NCBI RefSeq assembly: GCF_026626745.1 | Contig: NZ_JAPNJW010000001.1 | Span: 5,750,001 to 5,814,000 of the forward strand | Direction: 5' to 3' | From: Nannocystis sp. RBIL2 | GTDB lineage: Bacteria; Myxococcota_A; Polyangia; Nannocystales; Nannocystaceae | Length of the DNA stretch: 64,000 bases | In this document: positions 28,112 to 35,911 of the stretch, piece after piece | Layout of the letters: every line of letters begins with the position of its first letter | Numbering within the stretch: position 1 is the first letter of the stretch | Translations under genes and position numbers: made by a program | The notes under the pieces: model-generated | What the model was told of the DNA's origin: nothing | Seen by the model: the letters and a program-made list of their open reading frames with translations, nothing else | The model's database searches: none

Positions 28112-28243
28112 AGCCGGCTCAGGATACCCGAACTCGCGCCGGGCGAAAAGCGCACGCGCAGCGCGCCGTGCATGGGCCATGCCGCCCTTTTATACTGGAC
28201 GGACGAACTGACCGCCGGCCTCAGGCCCCTCCCAGGAGCACCC

Positions 28244-30106
28244 ATGCGTCTCGTCTCGGCCCTCTCGCGTCACCGCACCCTCCTTTCAGCCTCAGGCCTC
28301 GCCGCCGCCAGCGTCTGGCTGGCCATCGAGCACCGCTCCACCGACGACGGCGTGCGGGCCGCGGACATCACGCCCGTCTCCGTCGCCGACCTCGACCTCG
28401 CCGAGGGCACCGGCGCCCTGCTGCTCGACCTCGTCGAACCCGAGGACGGCGAGGGCGGCAGCGAGGCCGAGCTGCGCGCGCTGCTCGACGACCTCGGCCT
28501 CGCCTGGGAGCCGGCCGGCTTCTACAGCGAGGGCGAGCACCTCTTCCGCGTCATCGGCGAGCCCGACGAGCTGGCCGAACTTCAGACCACTCTCGCCAGC
28601 AACCCGCTGGTCGAGGTCGTCGAGCCCGAGCTCGTCTACTCGCTCGTCGGCGAGGTCGCCATCGAGCCCGCCGAGCCCGCCGACGACGTCGAGCCCACCA
28701 AGGAGCGTCGGCCCCGCTTCGAGCCCGACGACCCGATGTACGCCCGCCAGTGGCACATGCAGATGATCCACACCCCCGAGGCGTGGGGCATCACCAAGGG
28801 CGAGGGCGTCATCGTCGCCGTCATCGACACCGGCGTCGCCTGGAAGGACCTGCCCGGCGTCGCCAAGCAGGCCCCCGACCTGGCCGGCACCGCCTTCACG
28901 CAGGGCGTCAGCTTCGTCCCCAACTCGATCGCCGACGGCCTCGACGATCACCTCCACGGCACCCACGTCGCCGGCACGATCGCTCAGACCACCCACAACG
29001 CGCTCGGCGTCACCGGCGTCGCGTTCAAGAGCACGATCATGCCGCTCAAGGTGCTGTCGGGCGACGGCCGCGGGCAGATCCCGTGGATCGCCAACGCCAT
29101 CCGCTACGCCGCCGACAACGGCGCCCAGGTCATCAACATGAGCCTCGGCGGGCCGATGCCGTCGAGCGTGCTCGCCAAGGCGATCGACTACGCCAACAGC
29201 AAGGGCGTCACCGTCGTGTGCGCCGCCGGCAACGAGAGCCGCGGCCGCGTCGGCTGGCCGGCCTCCAACAACGGCTCGGTCGCGGTCGCTGCGGTCGACG
29301 CGATGGGCGTGCGCACCTGGTACTCGAATTGGGGCAAGGACCTCGACGTCTCCGCGCCCGGCGGCGACACCCGCGTCGACAAGAACGGCGACGGCTACCC
29401 CGACGGCATCCTGCAGAACACCATCCTCCTGCAGGATCCGATGAAGAACGATTACATGTGGCTGCAGGGCACCTCGATGGCCTCGCCGCACGCCGCCGGC
29501 GTCGCCGCGCTGGTCGTCTCGCGCGGCGTCAACAACCCGCCCGAGGTCGAGCGGATCTTGAAGAAGACCGCGAAGCACCCCAACAACATCGAGTGGGACA
29601 AGGAGTACGGCGCGGGCGTCATCGACGCCGTGGCCGCAGTCGACGCCTCCATCGAGAGCTACCAGGTCGAGCGCGGCGGCCTGCTCGGCCTGCTCGGGCT
29701 CGCCGGCCTCGCCGGCCTCGGCGCCGCCGGCCTGGCCAGCCGTCGCGCGCGCGTGGCTGCCTTTGCGAGCATGTTCCTCGGGGCAGGTCTCGCCGCCGGT
29801 GCGTTCGGCCTGGCGCCGATCGCCTACGCGGCGGCCGACCTCGCGGGCGCCACCGCGATCGGCTCGCCGATCTTCCTGTCGGCGCTGCTGCCGGTGCTCG
29901 CCACCCTGCTGCTCGTCGGCTTCCGCCCGCTCCGCGGCGTGCTCGTCGGCCTCAACCTCGGCTACGCGGCCCTGCTCCTCCACGGCGCGATCGTCCTGCC
30001 GACGCTGCTGAACGGCCTGCCCGGCGGCCCGACCATCGACCGCCTGTGGCTGGCCACGCACGCCCTCGTGGCCCTCGCGCTCGCCCGCCGCGTCTCGCGG
30101 ATGTGA
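28244..30106 (+). CDS. Subtilisin-like S8 serine protease with C-terminal membrane domain
   Basis: 620 residues from the ATG at 28244, with AGGAG 7 nt upstream. After a signal segment (1-28), residues 45-140 look like an inhibitor-I9-type propeptide. The S8 catalytic triad is visible: Asp in VIDTG (about 193), His in LHGTHVAGT (about 238) and Ser in GTSMASPHAAG (about 410). From residue 480 onward there are about four transmembrane helices rich in Gly, Ala and Leu, which is unusual for a subtilase and suggests a membrane-tethered enzyme acting in the periplasm or outside. A TATACT hexamer at 28191 may be its -10. A GC-rich hairpin and repeats follow the stop. Confidence 0.93.
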   Translation: MRLVSALSRHRTLLSASGLAAASVWLAIEHRSTDDGVRAADITPVSVADLDLAEGTGALLLDLVEPEDGEGGSEAELRALLDDLGLAWEPAGFYSEGEHLFRVIGEPDELAELQTTLASNPLVEVVEPELVYSLVGEVAIEPAEPADDVEPTKERRPRFEPDDPMYARQWHMQMIHTPEAWGITKGEGVIVAVIDTGVAWKDLPGVAKQAPDLAGTAFTQGVSFVPNSIADGLDDHLHGTHVAGTIAQTTHNALGVTGVAFKSTIMPLKVLSGDGRGQIPWIANAIRYAADNGAQVINMSLGGPMPSSVLAKAIDYANSKGVTVVCAAGNESRGRVGWPASNNGSVAVAAVDAMGVRTWYSNWGKDLDVSAPGGDTRVDKNGDGYPDGILQNTILLQDPMKNDYMWLQGTSMASPHAAGVAALVVSRGVNNPPEVERILKKTAKHPNNIEWDKEYGAGVIDAVAAVDASIESYQVERGGLLGLLGLAGLAGLGAAGLASRRARVAAFASMFLGAGLAAGAFGLAPIAYAAADLAGATAIGSPIFLSALLPVLATLLLVGFRPLRGVLVGLNLGYAALLLHGAIVLPTLLNGLPGGPTIDRLWLATHALVALALARRVSRM

Positions 30107-30121
30107 GCCGCAGAGAACCGC

Positions 30122-30158
30122 CGAAGCCCGCGCCCGCCCTCGCGCCGGCGCGGGCTTC
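30122..30158 (+). terminator. GC-rich hairpin after the subtilase gene
   Basis: CGAAGCCCGCGCC pairs with GGCGCGGGCTTCG (13 bp), starting 16 nt after the stop. It lacks a T-run. A shorter version of the same hairpin recurs at 30268 as part of a repeat. Confidence 0.5.
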
Positions 30159-30400
30159 GCATCTCGAGCGCGTCACTCTTTCTTCGATGCGCCCCCCACA
30201 TCTCGTGACGCGCGCCGCTCGGTGATTCAGCGACGCGCACCGCATCACTCGAGTCGCAGCTAACCTCGAAGCCCGCGCCGGCGTGGGCTTCGCATCTCGA
30301 GCGCATCGCCCTTGCCTCGTGCGCTCCTCGCATCTCGTGACGTGCGCCGCTCGGTGATGCAGACGCCGCAACCGCACCGCTCGAGTCGTGGTGACGCTCG
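30122..30400. repeat. Two degenerate tandem copies of a ~145-bp unit
   Basis: Copy 1 starts with GAAGCCCGCG at 30123 and copy 2 at 30268. Shared blocks in order are GGGCTTCGCATCTCGAGCGC, CATCTCGTGACG, GCGCCGCTCGGTGAT, CAG and CTCGAGTCG. Weaker echoes (GTGATGCAA at 30491, GTGATTCAGCGG at 30551) continue to about 30560. No protein is encoded. Confidence 0.75.
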
Positions 30401-30859
30401 GCACTTCCGGTGCAGACAATACTCCCCTGTCACTCGCATCTCACGCCGCATGTCGCTTCGTGAGGCAGACGAATCCTCTGGCCTCGTGAGCGTGATGCAA
30501 AGGACTGTCCACAGCCAGTCACGGGGATCGAGCTCTTCTCCCCTCGTGCGTGTGATTCAGCGGCTCCAGCCGAGCTACCAAAGGCTCGCTCCCTCCACCG
30601 CCTCACCTTCTTCGCCAGCGGCCAGCGCAGCGCCTCGCTTTGATCTCGCTCGCCACCAGCGCAGCGCCACGCAGGCTCGTCATCGCCCCTGCCTCGCGTG
30701 CCGATCTCCCGCTCCCCGCGTGGCGTGAGCCAGGATCACGGTTCAGCGGGCGGACTCGTCCGCATGCCCAAGCAGCCGCCACGGGCCTGAATTCATGGAA
30801 GCGCGCCCTCCGCACTCCCCACTGCATCGGCGCGCCGGCCGCGCGAGCGGAATCAATCC
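30401..30859. other. Gap without a supported gene
   Basis: Degenerate repeat remnants up to about 30560, then unremarkable sequence. GC content drops toward 30860, where the iron-regulated promoter region begins. Open frames here are Arg/Ser/Pro-rich and have no family features. Confidence 0.5.
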
Positions 30860-30937
30860 TGAAAATCACTTTCAAACTCCTTGCGAACCGACCTCGAGGT
30901 GGGCACCCTGAGAGGGTCATTTTGACAATGAATTTCA
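30860..30937 (+). promoter_or_regulatory. Two Fur-like boxes upstream of bfd-bfr
   Basis: TGAAAATCACTTTCA (30860-30874) matches 11 of 14 informative positions of the 7-1-7 Fur motif TGATAATnATTATCA. TGACAATGAATTTCA (30923-30937) matches 12 of 14. The second overlaps a TTGACA hexamer (30922-30927) that could be the -35. Both lie in an AT-rich island within 115 bp of the bfd start, which fits iron-dependent repression of bfd. No clear -10 was seen. Confidence 0.7.
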
Positions 30938-30971
30938 CCGCCAGCCTCAGGACCAGGACGCGTACCGCATC

Positions 30972-31184
30972 ATGATCGTCTGTCTGTGCAAGGGTGTTTC
31001 GTGTCGCACGATCCTCGCGGAGGCTCGCCGAGGGGCCTGCACGCTGAAGCAGATCCGGCAGACCTGTCAGGCGGGCACGGGCTGCGGCGCGTGCGTCCAG
31101 CAGATCCGGCAGCTCCTCGAGAGCGCCGCGCCGGCGCGGCACGAGCATCACAACGGCAGCGTCGGCGGCAGCGAAGCGACCTGA
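30972..31184 (+). CDS. bfd: Bacterioferritin-associated ferredoxin
   Basis: 70 residues. The four [2Fe-2S] ligands are at Cys4, Cys6, Cys38 and Cys41 (MIVCLC and GCGAC), exactly the spacing of the Bfd family. Bfd is a cytoplasmic electron donor that reduces the iron core of bacterioferritin so Fe2+ can be released when iron is scarce. The Bfr gene lies 84 nt downstream on the same strand. Two Fur-like boxes upstream fit derepression in low iron. The last 18 residues are a His/Gly/Ser-rich tail beyond the Bfd core, of unknown use. Confidence 0.95.
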   Translation: MIVCLCKGVSCRTILAEARRGACTLKQIRQTCQAGTGCGACVQQIRQLLESAAPARHEHHNGSVGGSEAT

Positions 31185-31268
31185 GGCTTCGCGCCGAAGT
31201 TGAACGTCTTTTTCACCGCGGCGCTGCTGCCGGCGGCTCGTGCGAGCCCGTGCTAGCGTGCGCCCACG

Positions 31269-31733
31269 ATGAAGGGCAACGACAAGATCCTCCACGCGCT
31301 GAATGACGTGCTGACAGCCGAGCTCACGGCGATCAACCAGTACTTCATCCACGCGAAGATGTGTAAGAACTGGGGCTACAACAAGATCGCCCACAAAGTT
31401 CGCGACGAGTCGATCGACGAGATGAAGCACGCCGACGACCTCATCGAGCGGATCCTCTTCCTCGACGGGATCCCCAACGTCCAGCGCTACAACAAGGTCA
31501 ACGTCGGCGAGTCGGTGAAGGAGCAGTTCGAACTCGACCTCAAGCTCGAGTACGACGCCGTCCAGCGCTTCAACACCTGCATCGCCCTGTGCCGCGACCT
31601 CGGCGACAACGCCACCCGCGAGATGCTCGAGCGCATGCTCGTCTCCGAGGAAGACCACGTCGACTGGCTCGAGACCCAGCTCGGCCTGATCCAGGCGCTC
31701 GGCGAGCCGATGTACTGCGCCCAGCAGCTCTGA
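31269..31733 (+). CDS. bfr: Bacterioferritin
   Basis: 154 residues, the standard Bfr length. All ferroxidase-centre ligands are in place: Glu18, Glu51, His54, Glu94, Glu127 and His130. Met52 is the expected haem ligand shared between two subunits. It assembles as a 24-mer that oxidises Fe2+ and stores it as a mineral core in the cytoplasm. It lies 84 nt after bfd and is probably cotranscribed with it. Because stored iron should accumulate in iron excess while Bfd is needed in scarcity, an additional internal promoter for bfr is possible. The ribosome site before the ATG is weak. A 10-bp GC hairpin follows the stop at 31757-31782. Confidence 0.97.
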   Translation: MKGNDKILHALNDVLTAELTAINQYFIHAKMCKNWGYNKIAHKVRDESIDEMKHADDLIERILFLDGIPNVQRYNKVNVGESVKEQFELDLKLEYDAVQRFNTCIALCRDLGDNATREMLERMLVSEEDHVDWLETQLGLIQALGEPMYCAQQL

Positions 31734-31754
31734 GCGACTCGTCCGCGTAAAACG

Positions 31755-32080
31755 CCCGCGGCTGTCCTCGAAGACAGCCGCGACCGAGACGGCGCCGCCG
31801 CCGTCTCCGCAAACACCGAATATCCGCAGCCCCATCGGGCAGCTTTAATAAAAGGGCCGATAGAAGCTGCCGTCCGAGAGTTCGGCCGCGGCTCTCGCGT
31901 CCGTCCTCTCGGCCAGCCGCGCCTGCTCGGGGCCGCGACTCTCGTCTCTGTCCTCCCCGACAGCCACGCGTATTCCGTGCTCAGCCGTGAGCGTCGGATC
32001 GCAACGCTCTCTCGGCTCCGCGTCTATCCGTCTCACCGGACAGCCATGGAGCTCGGTGCAGACCTGTCCCTGCGGACAGC
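31755..32080. repeat. Ladder of degenerate hairpin repeats between convergent genes
   Basis: The first hairpin, CGCGGCTGTC-CTCGAA-GACAGCCGCG (31757-31782), is perfect and may terminate bfr. About four looser units follow, each with a GTCC-loop-GACAGCC core (near 31889, 31913, 32025) and ending with CTGTCCCTGCGGACAG at 32063. AT-rich TTTAATAAAAG lies at 31847. No gene is supported. Confidence 0.65.
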
Positions 32081-32081
32081 T

Positions 32082-32936
32082 TCACTTCTTCGCGTCGGTC
32101 TTCGCCTCGGGCGCCTTCGCGTCCGCCGGCGGCTCGGAGCCCGGCACTGCGAACTTCGTCTCGTCGACCGGCGCGTTGAGCTCGAGCTTGGTGGTCGTCG
32201 TCTTGAGCTTCTGCAGCTTCATGTCGGCGACCTGTTCGAACGCGAACCACACCCCGTCTTGCTGGCGGTAGTCGGACAGCGTGACCTCGACGGGGATCTC
32301 GCCCATCGAGCTGAACTGCTTGAGCCGTTGCGTCACCACCCGGTTGTCGCCGAGGTCGATACGCAGCGTCACGGTGTTGCCCGACTTGCTCGCGGTGAGC
32401 GTCACCTCGGCGAACTTCTTGCCCGCGACCTCCTCGACCTTGGTCGTCTCGGCCTTGTCGAAGAAGCGCTTCCAGTCGTGGGCGATGTTCAGCGACGTGC
32501 CCATCTCGGCCATCGCCGCTTCTTTGCCCGTCAGCTCGCGCAGCCCCTGGATCGGGTCGAGCGTCCACAGCTTCCCGGCCTTGCCGCCGCCCGTGCTCAC
32601 GCCCACGCCCGGCAGCGTGATCTCGAGATAAAAATCGTCGCCCTTCGACCAGGTCTTGCCGGCGCCGGAGATCCCCGCGCCGAGGATCTCGACCTGCATC
32701 TCCTGATAAAAGCTCTTGATCTCGTCGAGCTTGGCCGCGCCGCCGCTCGCCTCGACCACCTTCGCCAGCAGCTCCGCCGCGTCGGGCAGGGCGTTCGCCG
32801 CCGGTGTCGCCGCCTCCGCCGGCTTGGCCTCGGTCGCCGGCGTCGCCTTCGTCGCCTCGGCCTTCTTCGCCTCGCCGCCGTCGCACCCGCCGAGGGCCAT
32901 CAAGGCGGTCAGACACAGGACTTGCAGCCGTCGCAT
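32082..32936 (-). CDS. Lipoprotein with LolA/LolB-like fold pattern
   Basis: 284 residues from the ATG at 32936, with AAGGAG 8 nt upstream. That ribosome site overlaps a dyad-family word (CATGTCCCAAGGAG). The lipobox LGGC puts the acylated Cys at 18. An Ala/Lys/Glu/Thr-rich linker to about residue 55 is followed by a beta-rich domain: ASGGAAKLDEIKSF, then GKLWTLDP, then repeated basic and aromatic strands ending near FAFEQVADMKLQKL. Such domains resemble LolA/LolB-type lipoprotein-sorting proteins and the unknown domains seen with M16 proteases. It is predicted to sit in the outer membrane or periplasm. It is the third gene of a likely crp-S41-lipoprotein operon, 25 nt after the S41 gene. Confidence 0.7.
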   Translation of the reverse strand: MRRLQVLCLTALMALGGCDGGEAKKAEATKATPATEAKPAEAATPAANALPDAAELLAKVVEASGGAAKLDEIKSFYQEMQVEILGAGISGAGKTWSKGDDFYLEITLPGVGVSTGGGKAGKLWTLDPIQGLRELTGKEAAMAEMGTSLNIAHDWKRFFDKAETTKVEEVAGKKFAEVTLTASKSGNTVTLRIDLGDNRVVTQRLKQFSSMGEIPVEVTLSDYRQQDGVWFAFEQVADMKLQKLKTTTTKLELNAPVDETKFAVPGSEPPADAKAPEAKTDAKK

Positions 32937-32961
32937 GCGGGTAGCTCCTTGGGACATGTTC

Positions 32962-34410
32962 TCAGGGACTCTTGCTGTCGAACGCCGCCACCGCGGCGGC
33001 CAGCACCGGGTCGCGGCCGGCGACGAATTCGGCGCGGGTCTCGGTCGCGACGATGTCGGGGCGCACGCCGTCGCCCTCGGCCACGGTGCCCTTGGCCGAG
33101 TGGTAGTCACCGACCACGTATTGCAGCAGCGCGCCGTTGTCGAGCCGCTCGAGCAGGGACGGGAGCGCCGCCCCGGCCGAGGCCCGCGACCCCGCCACGC
33201 GCACGCGCCCGAGGTCGCGCAGCCCGGCGGCGAAGATCTCCGACGTGCTCGCAGTGCCCTCGTCGACCAGCACGATCACCGGCCCCGCGAACGCTTGCGG
33301 ATCGCCGGCCACGTTGAACTCCTGCGTGAACTCGCGGAACTGCAGCTTGCCGAGGCTACCTGACTCTTGGAGCAGGAGGCGCGCGACCGGGATCGACATC
33401 GCTCCCACACCGCCGGGGTTGCCGCGCAGGTCGAGCACCAGCGCCTCCATGCCTTGCCCGCGCAGGTCGGTCATCGCCGCCTTCACGCGCTCGACCATCG
33501 GCAGCATCCAGTAGTTGAACGCGATGTAGCCGATCTTCTTCCCGCCGCTCTCGCTCGCCAGCATGCGGTGTTCGACCGTGGTCGGCAGGTCGCGGAGGTT
33601 GCCCAGCGACACCAGCTCCCCGGGCGGCGTGACGCAGGCGACCTCCTTCGTCACCTCGCTGTCCTTGGACTGGGGATCGAGATACGTCAGGCTGCGCTTT
33701 TGGCCAGGTTGGCACGACAGCGCCCGCCCCGCCTCGAACGCCGCGTGATAGGCCACCTCGCCCGGGCGCATCGCCTCGCTGCGGGCGCGCTCGATCAGCG
33801 CCTCGGCGGTCTTGTCGCCGATCTTCACCAGCGCCGCGCCGGCGGGCACGCCGCTGGCGACGCCGCCGACCTTCGGGTCGACGACCACCAGCTGCTCGCC
33901 GATCATGCGCACGTGGATCGGCACGCGCGCCGGACCGCCGCGGGTGTCGTCGGGCTCGGCGCCGCCGAACGGAGGCACCACCTTGAAGTGGCTCTGCCCG
34001 AGCGTCTCGAGCAGGTCGTTCATCACTTTGTACGCGGCGGGCGCGTCGGCCACCGTGGTGAGCTTGGCGCCGTACTCGGCGCGCAGCGCCGGCCAGTCCT
34101 TGCACGCCAGGGTCGGGTCGAAGTGCTTCTCGAGCACCGTCCGCCACACGCGATCGAAGGTCGGCGTGTACGGCGTTTCGGGCAGCGGCGGCAGCGTCGC
34201 CGGATCGAGCTCGGCCCAGCTGCGGCAGGTGTCGCCTGACGGCCTCGCGGCGGACCCCGGCGCCTCGCTCGCCTTCTCGCCCGATGGCGTCGCGGGCTTC
34301 TCGGCCTTGGCGGCAGGCGTTTCCTGGCCTGCCTTCCTGGACGTCGCCGGCTCGCCGCACGCGCAGACGAGCGCCACGGCGGCGGCGCTCACCAACCTGG
34401 GGAAGCGCAT
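32962..34410 (-). CDS. S41 family peptidase, lipoprotein
   Basis: 482 residues. The signal peptide has a lipobox-like VCAC (Cys18) and then a low-complexity Ala/Pro/Lys/Glu linker to residue 60. The TSP protease N-domain includes VWRTVLEKHFDP and LGQSHFKVVPP. A PDZ-like segment (VVDPKVGGVASGVPAGAALVKIGD) covers about 175-215. The S41 core has VLDLRGNPGG and VDEGTASTSEIFAAGL, with the nucleophile Ser in ASTSE. The usual Lys-containing YGKG is replaced by SRASAGAALPS, so the general base is not evident and activity is uncertain. The start is 4 nt after the Crp-family gene stop, which implies translational coupling and one transcript. Confidence 0.85.
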   Translation of the reverse strand: MRFPRLVSAAAVALVCACGEPATSRKAGQETPAAKAEKPATPSGEKASEAPGSAARPSGDTCRSWAELDPATLPPLPETPYTPTFDRVWRTVLEKHFDPTLACKDWPALRAEYGAKLTTVADAPAAYKVMNDLLETLGQSHFKVVPPFGGAEPDDTRGGPARVPIHVRMIGEQLVVVDPKVGGVASGVPAGAALVKIGDKTAEALIERARSEAMRPGEVAYHAAFEAGRALSCQPGQKRSLTYLDPQSKDSEVTKEVACVTPPGELVSLGNLRDLPTTVEHRMLASESGGKKIGYIAFNYWMLPMVERVKAAMTDLRGQGMEALVLDLRGNPGGVGAMSIPVARLLLQESGSLGKLQFREFTQEFNVAGDPQAFAGPVIVLVDEGTASTSEIFAAGLRDLGRVRVAGSRASAGAALPSLLERLDNGALLQYVVGDYHSAKGTVAEGDGVRPDIVATETRAEFVAGRDPVLAAAVAAFDSKSP

Positions 34411-34414
34411 CGGC

Positions 34415-35122
34415 TCACTCGTAGGTCACGCGCTCGAGGGCGTTGAGGTCGAGGACCACGATCTCCTGGCGGCTGAGGCTCAGGATGCCCTCGCGCTGCA
34501 TGCGATTGAGGGCCCGCGAGATCTCCTCTCGAACGGTGCCCAGACGGGCCGCAACAGTGTTCATGTCGAGCTGCCGCGGGATCACGCACGGCTTGCCCGG
34601 CTCGGCCCCGGCGCGCATCGCCAGCGACAGCAGGAACGACGCGAGTCGGCGCTCGACTGACCGAAGGGACAGGTCGAGTACGAGGTCGATCAGGCGGTTG
34701 GCGCGGAACGCCATGTGCCGCATCAGCGCGAACGCCAGCGGCTGAGAACGCCCTATAAGGTTGATCACCGGGTCCGTCTCGAACTGCCACGCCTCCGAGT
34801 CGAGCATGGCGAAGGCCGAGGCTGCGCACTGGACGTCGCGCGGCAGGAAGCCCTCGCCGATCAGCTTCCCGGGCTCCGCGAGGTACAGGATCTGCTCGCG
34901 GCCCTCGGAGGAGATGAGGCTCAGCTTGAATTCGCCCGACTTCACCACGAACAGACCGGGACCTGGCTCACCCCGGCGGAAGACTGAGCGTTTGCGCTTC
35001 ACCTCGACGAGGTTCGCGCCGAGACATAGCTCGGTCATCGTCTCCTCTGGGACCTGGTCCCAACCGGCGTATCGCAGCAGCGCCTGGCGGACTTGTTCGA
35101 CTTCCGCGCCCTCGATCGGCAT
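34415..35122 (-). CDS. Crp/Fnr-family transcriptional regulator
   Basis: 235 residues. A cyclic-nucleotide-binding-like beta-roll spans about 20-130 (FRRGEPGPGLFVVKSGEFKLS, then LIGEGFL). A long dimerisation helix (RANRLIDLVLDLSLRSVERRL) leads to a C-terminal helix-turn-helix (LDMNTVAARLGTVREEISRALNRMQREGIL). No Fnr-type Cys cluster is present, and the Arg/Ser pair that binds cAMP in E. coli Crp is not obvious, so the ligand is unknown. It heads a minus-strand operon with the S41 lipoprotein and LolA-like genes. An inverted repeat 30 bp upstream may be its own operator. Confidence 0.92.
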   Translation of the reverse strand: MPIEGAEVEQVRQALLRYAGWDQVPEETMTELCLGANLVEVKRKRSVFRRGEPGPGLFVVKSGEFKLSLISSEGREQILYLAEPGKLIGEGFLPRDVQCAASAFAMLDSEAWQFETDPVINLIGRSQPLAFALMRHMAFRANRLIDLVLDLSLRSVERRLASFLLSLAMRAGAEPGKPCVIPRQLDMNTVAARLGTVREEISRALNRMQREGILSLSRQEIVVLDLNALERVTYE

Positions 35123-35151
35123 GGCGCAAGTGTAGCCGTTTTGCGCTCATG

Positions 35152-35164
35152 ATGAGTCTCTCAT
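35152..35164. promoter_or_regulatory. Inverted repeat upstream of the Crp-family gene
   Basis: ATGAG-TCT-CTCAT is a perfect 5-bp inverted repeat 30 bp before the regulator start, in the gap shared with the plus-strand gene at 35320. Crp-type proteins often bind such dyads near their own genes, but the sequence is not a canonical TGTGA-N6-TCACA site. Confidence 0.3.
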
Positions 35165-35319
35165 TTGGTCTGAAGTGAGTTCATCCGGGGCCGTCAGCGG
35201 TTTTGCGCAACTCCCGCCGATCGGCGCAGGACCCGAGTTCGCCGACTTTTTGGAGAGCACACATGTAGGACATACACTCGCGCTCACTTACCACCCCGCG
35301 CCAGAGAACGGAGCCACCC

Positions 35320-35748
35320 ATGGAAACCCAGCAGATCGAGAAGCGTCCCCTGCGCCTGCCCCCCCTCCCGCGCCCCGGCAAGCCTCTCTACGAGCGGCGC
35401 CGCAACCGCTTCCAGGACACCAGGTCGGCGCTGATCGCGGCGTTCGACGGCGCGGTGAACCGCGGCGAGCTCGACCTCGTGATCATCGCCGACGAGAGCG
35501 GCTTCGTCGTCTCCCAGAGCACGACCGATCTCGACCTGACCATGCTCGCCGCCGTCGCCCCGCTCGTCGGTCGCGGCCGCGCGCGCGCCACCGTCAAGCG
35601 CGACGGCCAGGAGCGCGGCCTCAGCGTCAAGACGATCGAGGTCCTCGGCGAGACCCTCTACGTCGCCTGCCTCGGCGGCAAGTTCGGCTCGCGCGAGCGC
35701 GAGCTGGCCACCAGCGCCAGCGCCGCCAAGCGCATCCTCCTCAGCTAG
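35320..35748 (+). CDS. Small cytoplasmic protein, possibly Roadblock/LC7-like
   Basis: 142 residues; GGAG precedes the ATG. The first 35 residues are Arg/Pro-rich (RLPPLPRPGKPLYERRR). The rest alternates helix and strand in a way that suits a Roadblock/LC7 fold: a helix (ALIAAFDGAVNRG), strand (LDLVIIADESGFVVSQS), helix (LTMLAAVAPLVGRG) and strands (TIEVLGETLYVACLGG). Roadblock proteins regulate small GTPases such as MglA in Myxococcota. The match is by pattern only and no GTPase gene is adjacent. It is divergent from the Crp-family regulator. Confidence 0.5.
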   Translation: METQQIEKRPLRLPPLPRPGKPLYERRRNRFQDTRSALIAAFDGAVNRGELDLVIIADESGFVVSQSTTDLDLTMLAAVAPLVGRGRARATVKRDGQERGLSVKTIEVLGETLYVACLGGKFGSRERELATSASAAKRILLS

Positions 35749-35849
35749 CCGGGCGGCCGGGTGGCCTCCACCCCTCGCTCGCGCCCGCGTGCTCGCGCCC
35801 CGCGATCGGCGGCCGGCGCGAGGGGTTGAACCGCGGAATCGACTTCCCC

Positions 35850-35901
35850 TTAGTACATGTCTCTTACAACAGGGCCGAAAGACCCTGTCCTCTTGGACTA
35901 G
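35850..35901. repeat. Dyad-family element between convergent genes
   Basis: TACATGTCTCTTACAACAGG is followed by ACAGGG-CCGAAA-GACCCTGTCC, which forms a hairpin (AGGG/CCCT flanked by A). It separates the convergent ends of the roadblock-like gene and the third S41 gene. Confidence 0.55.
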
Positions 35902-35911
35902 TCCGCTTCAC

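Noticed and set aside
28191..28196. TATACT as the -10 of the subtilase promoter
   Set aside because: No acceptable -35 hexamer at 16-18 bp, so it is mentioned only in the gene entry.
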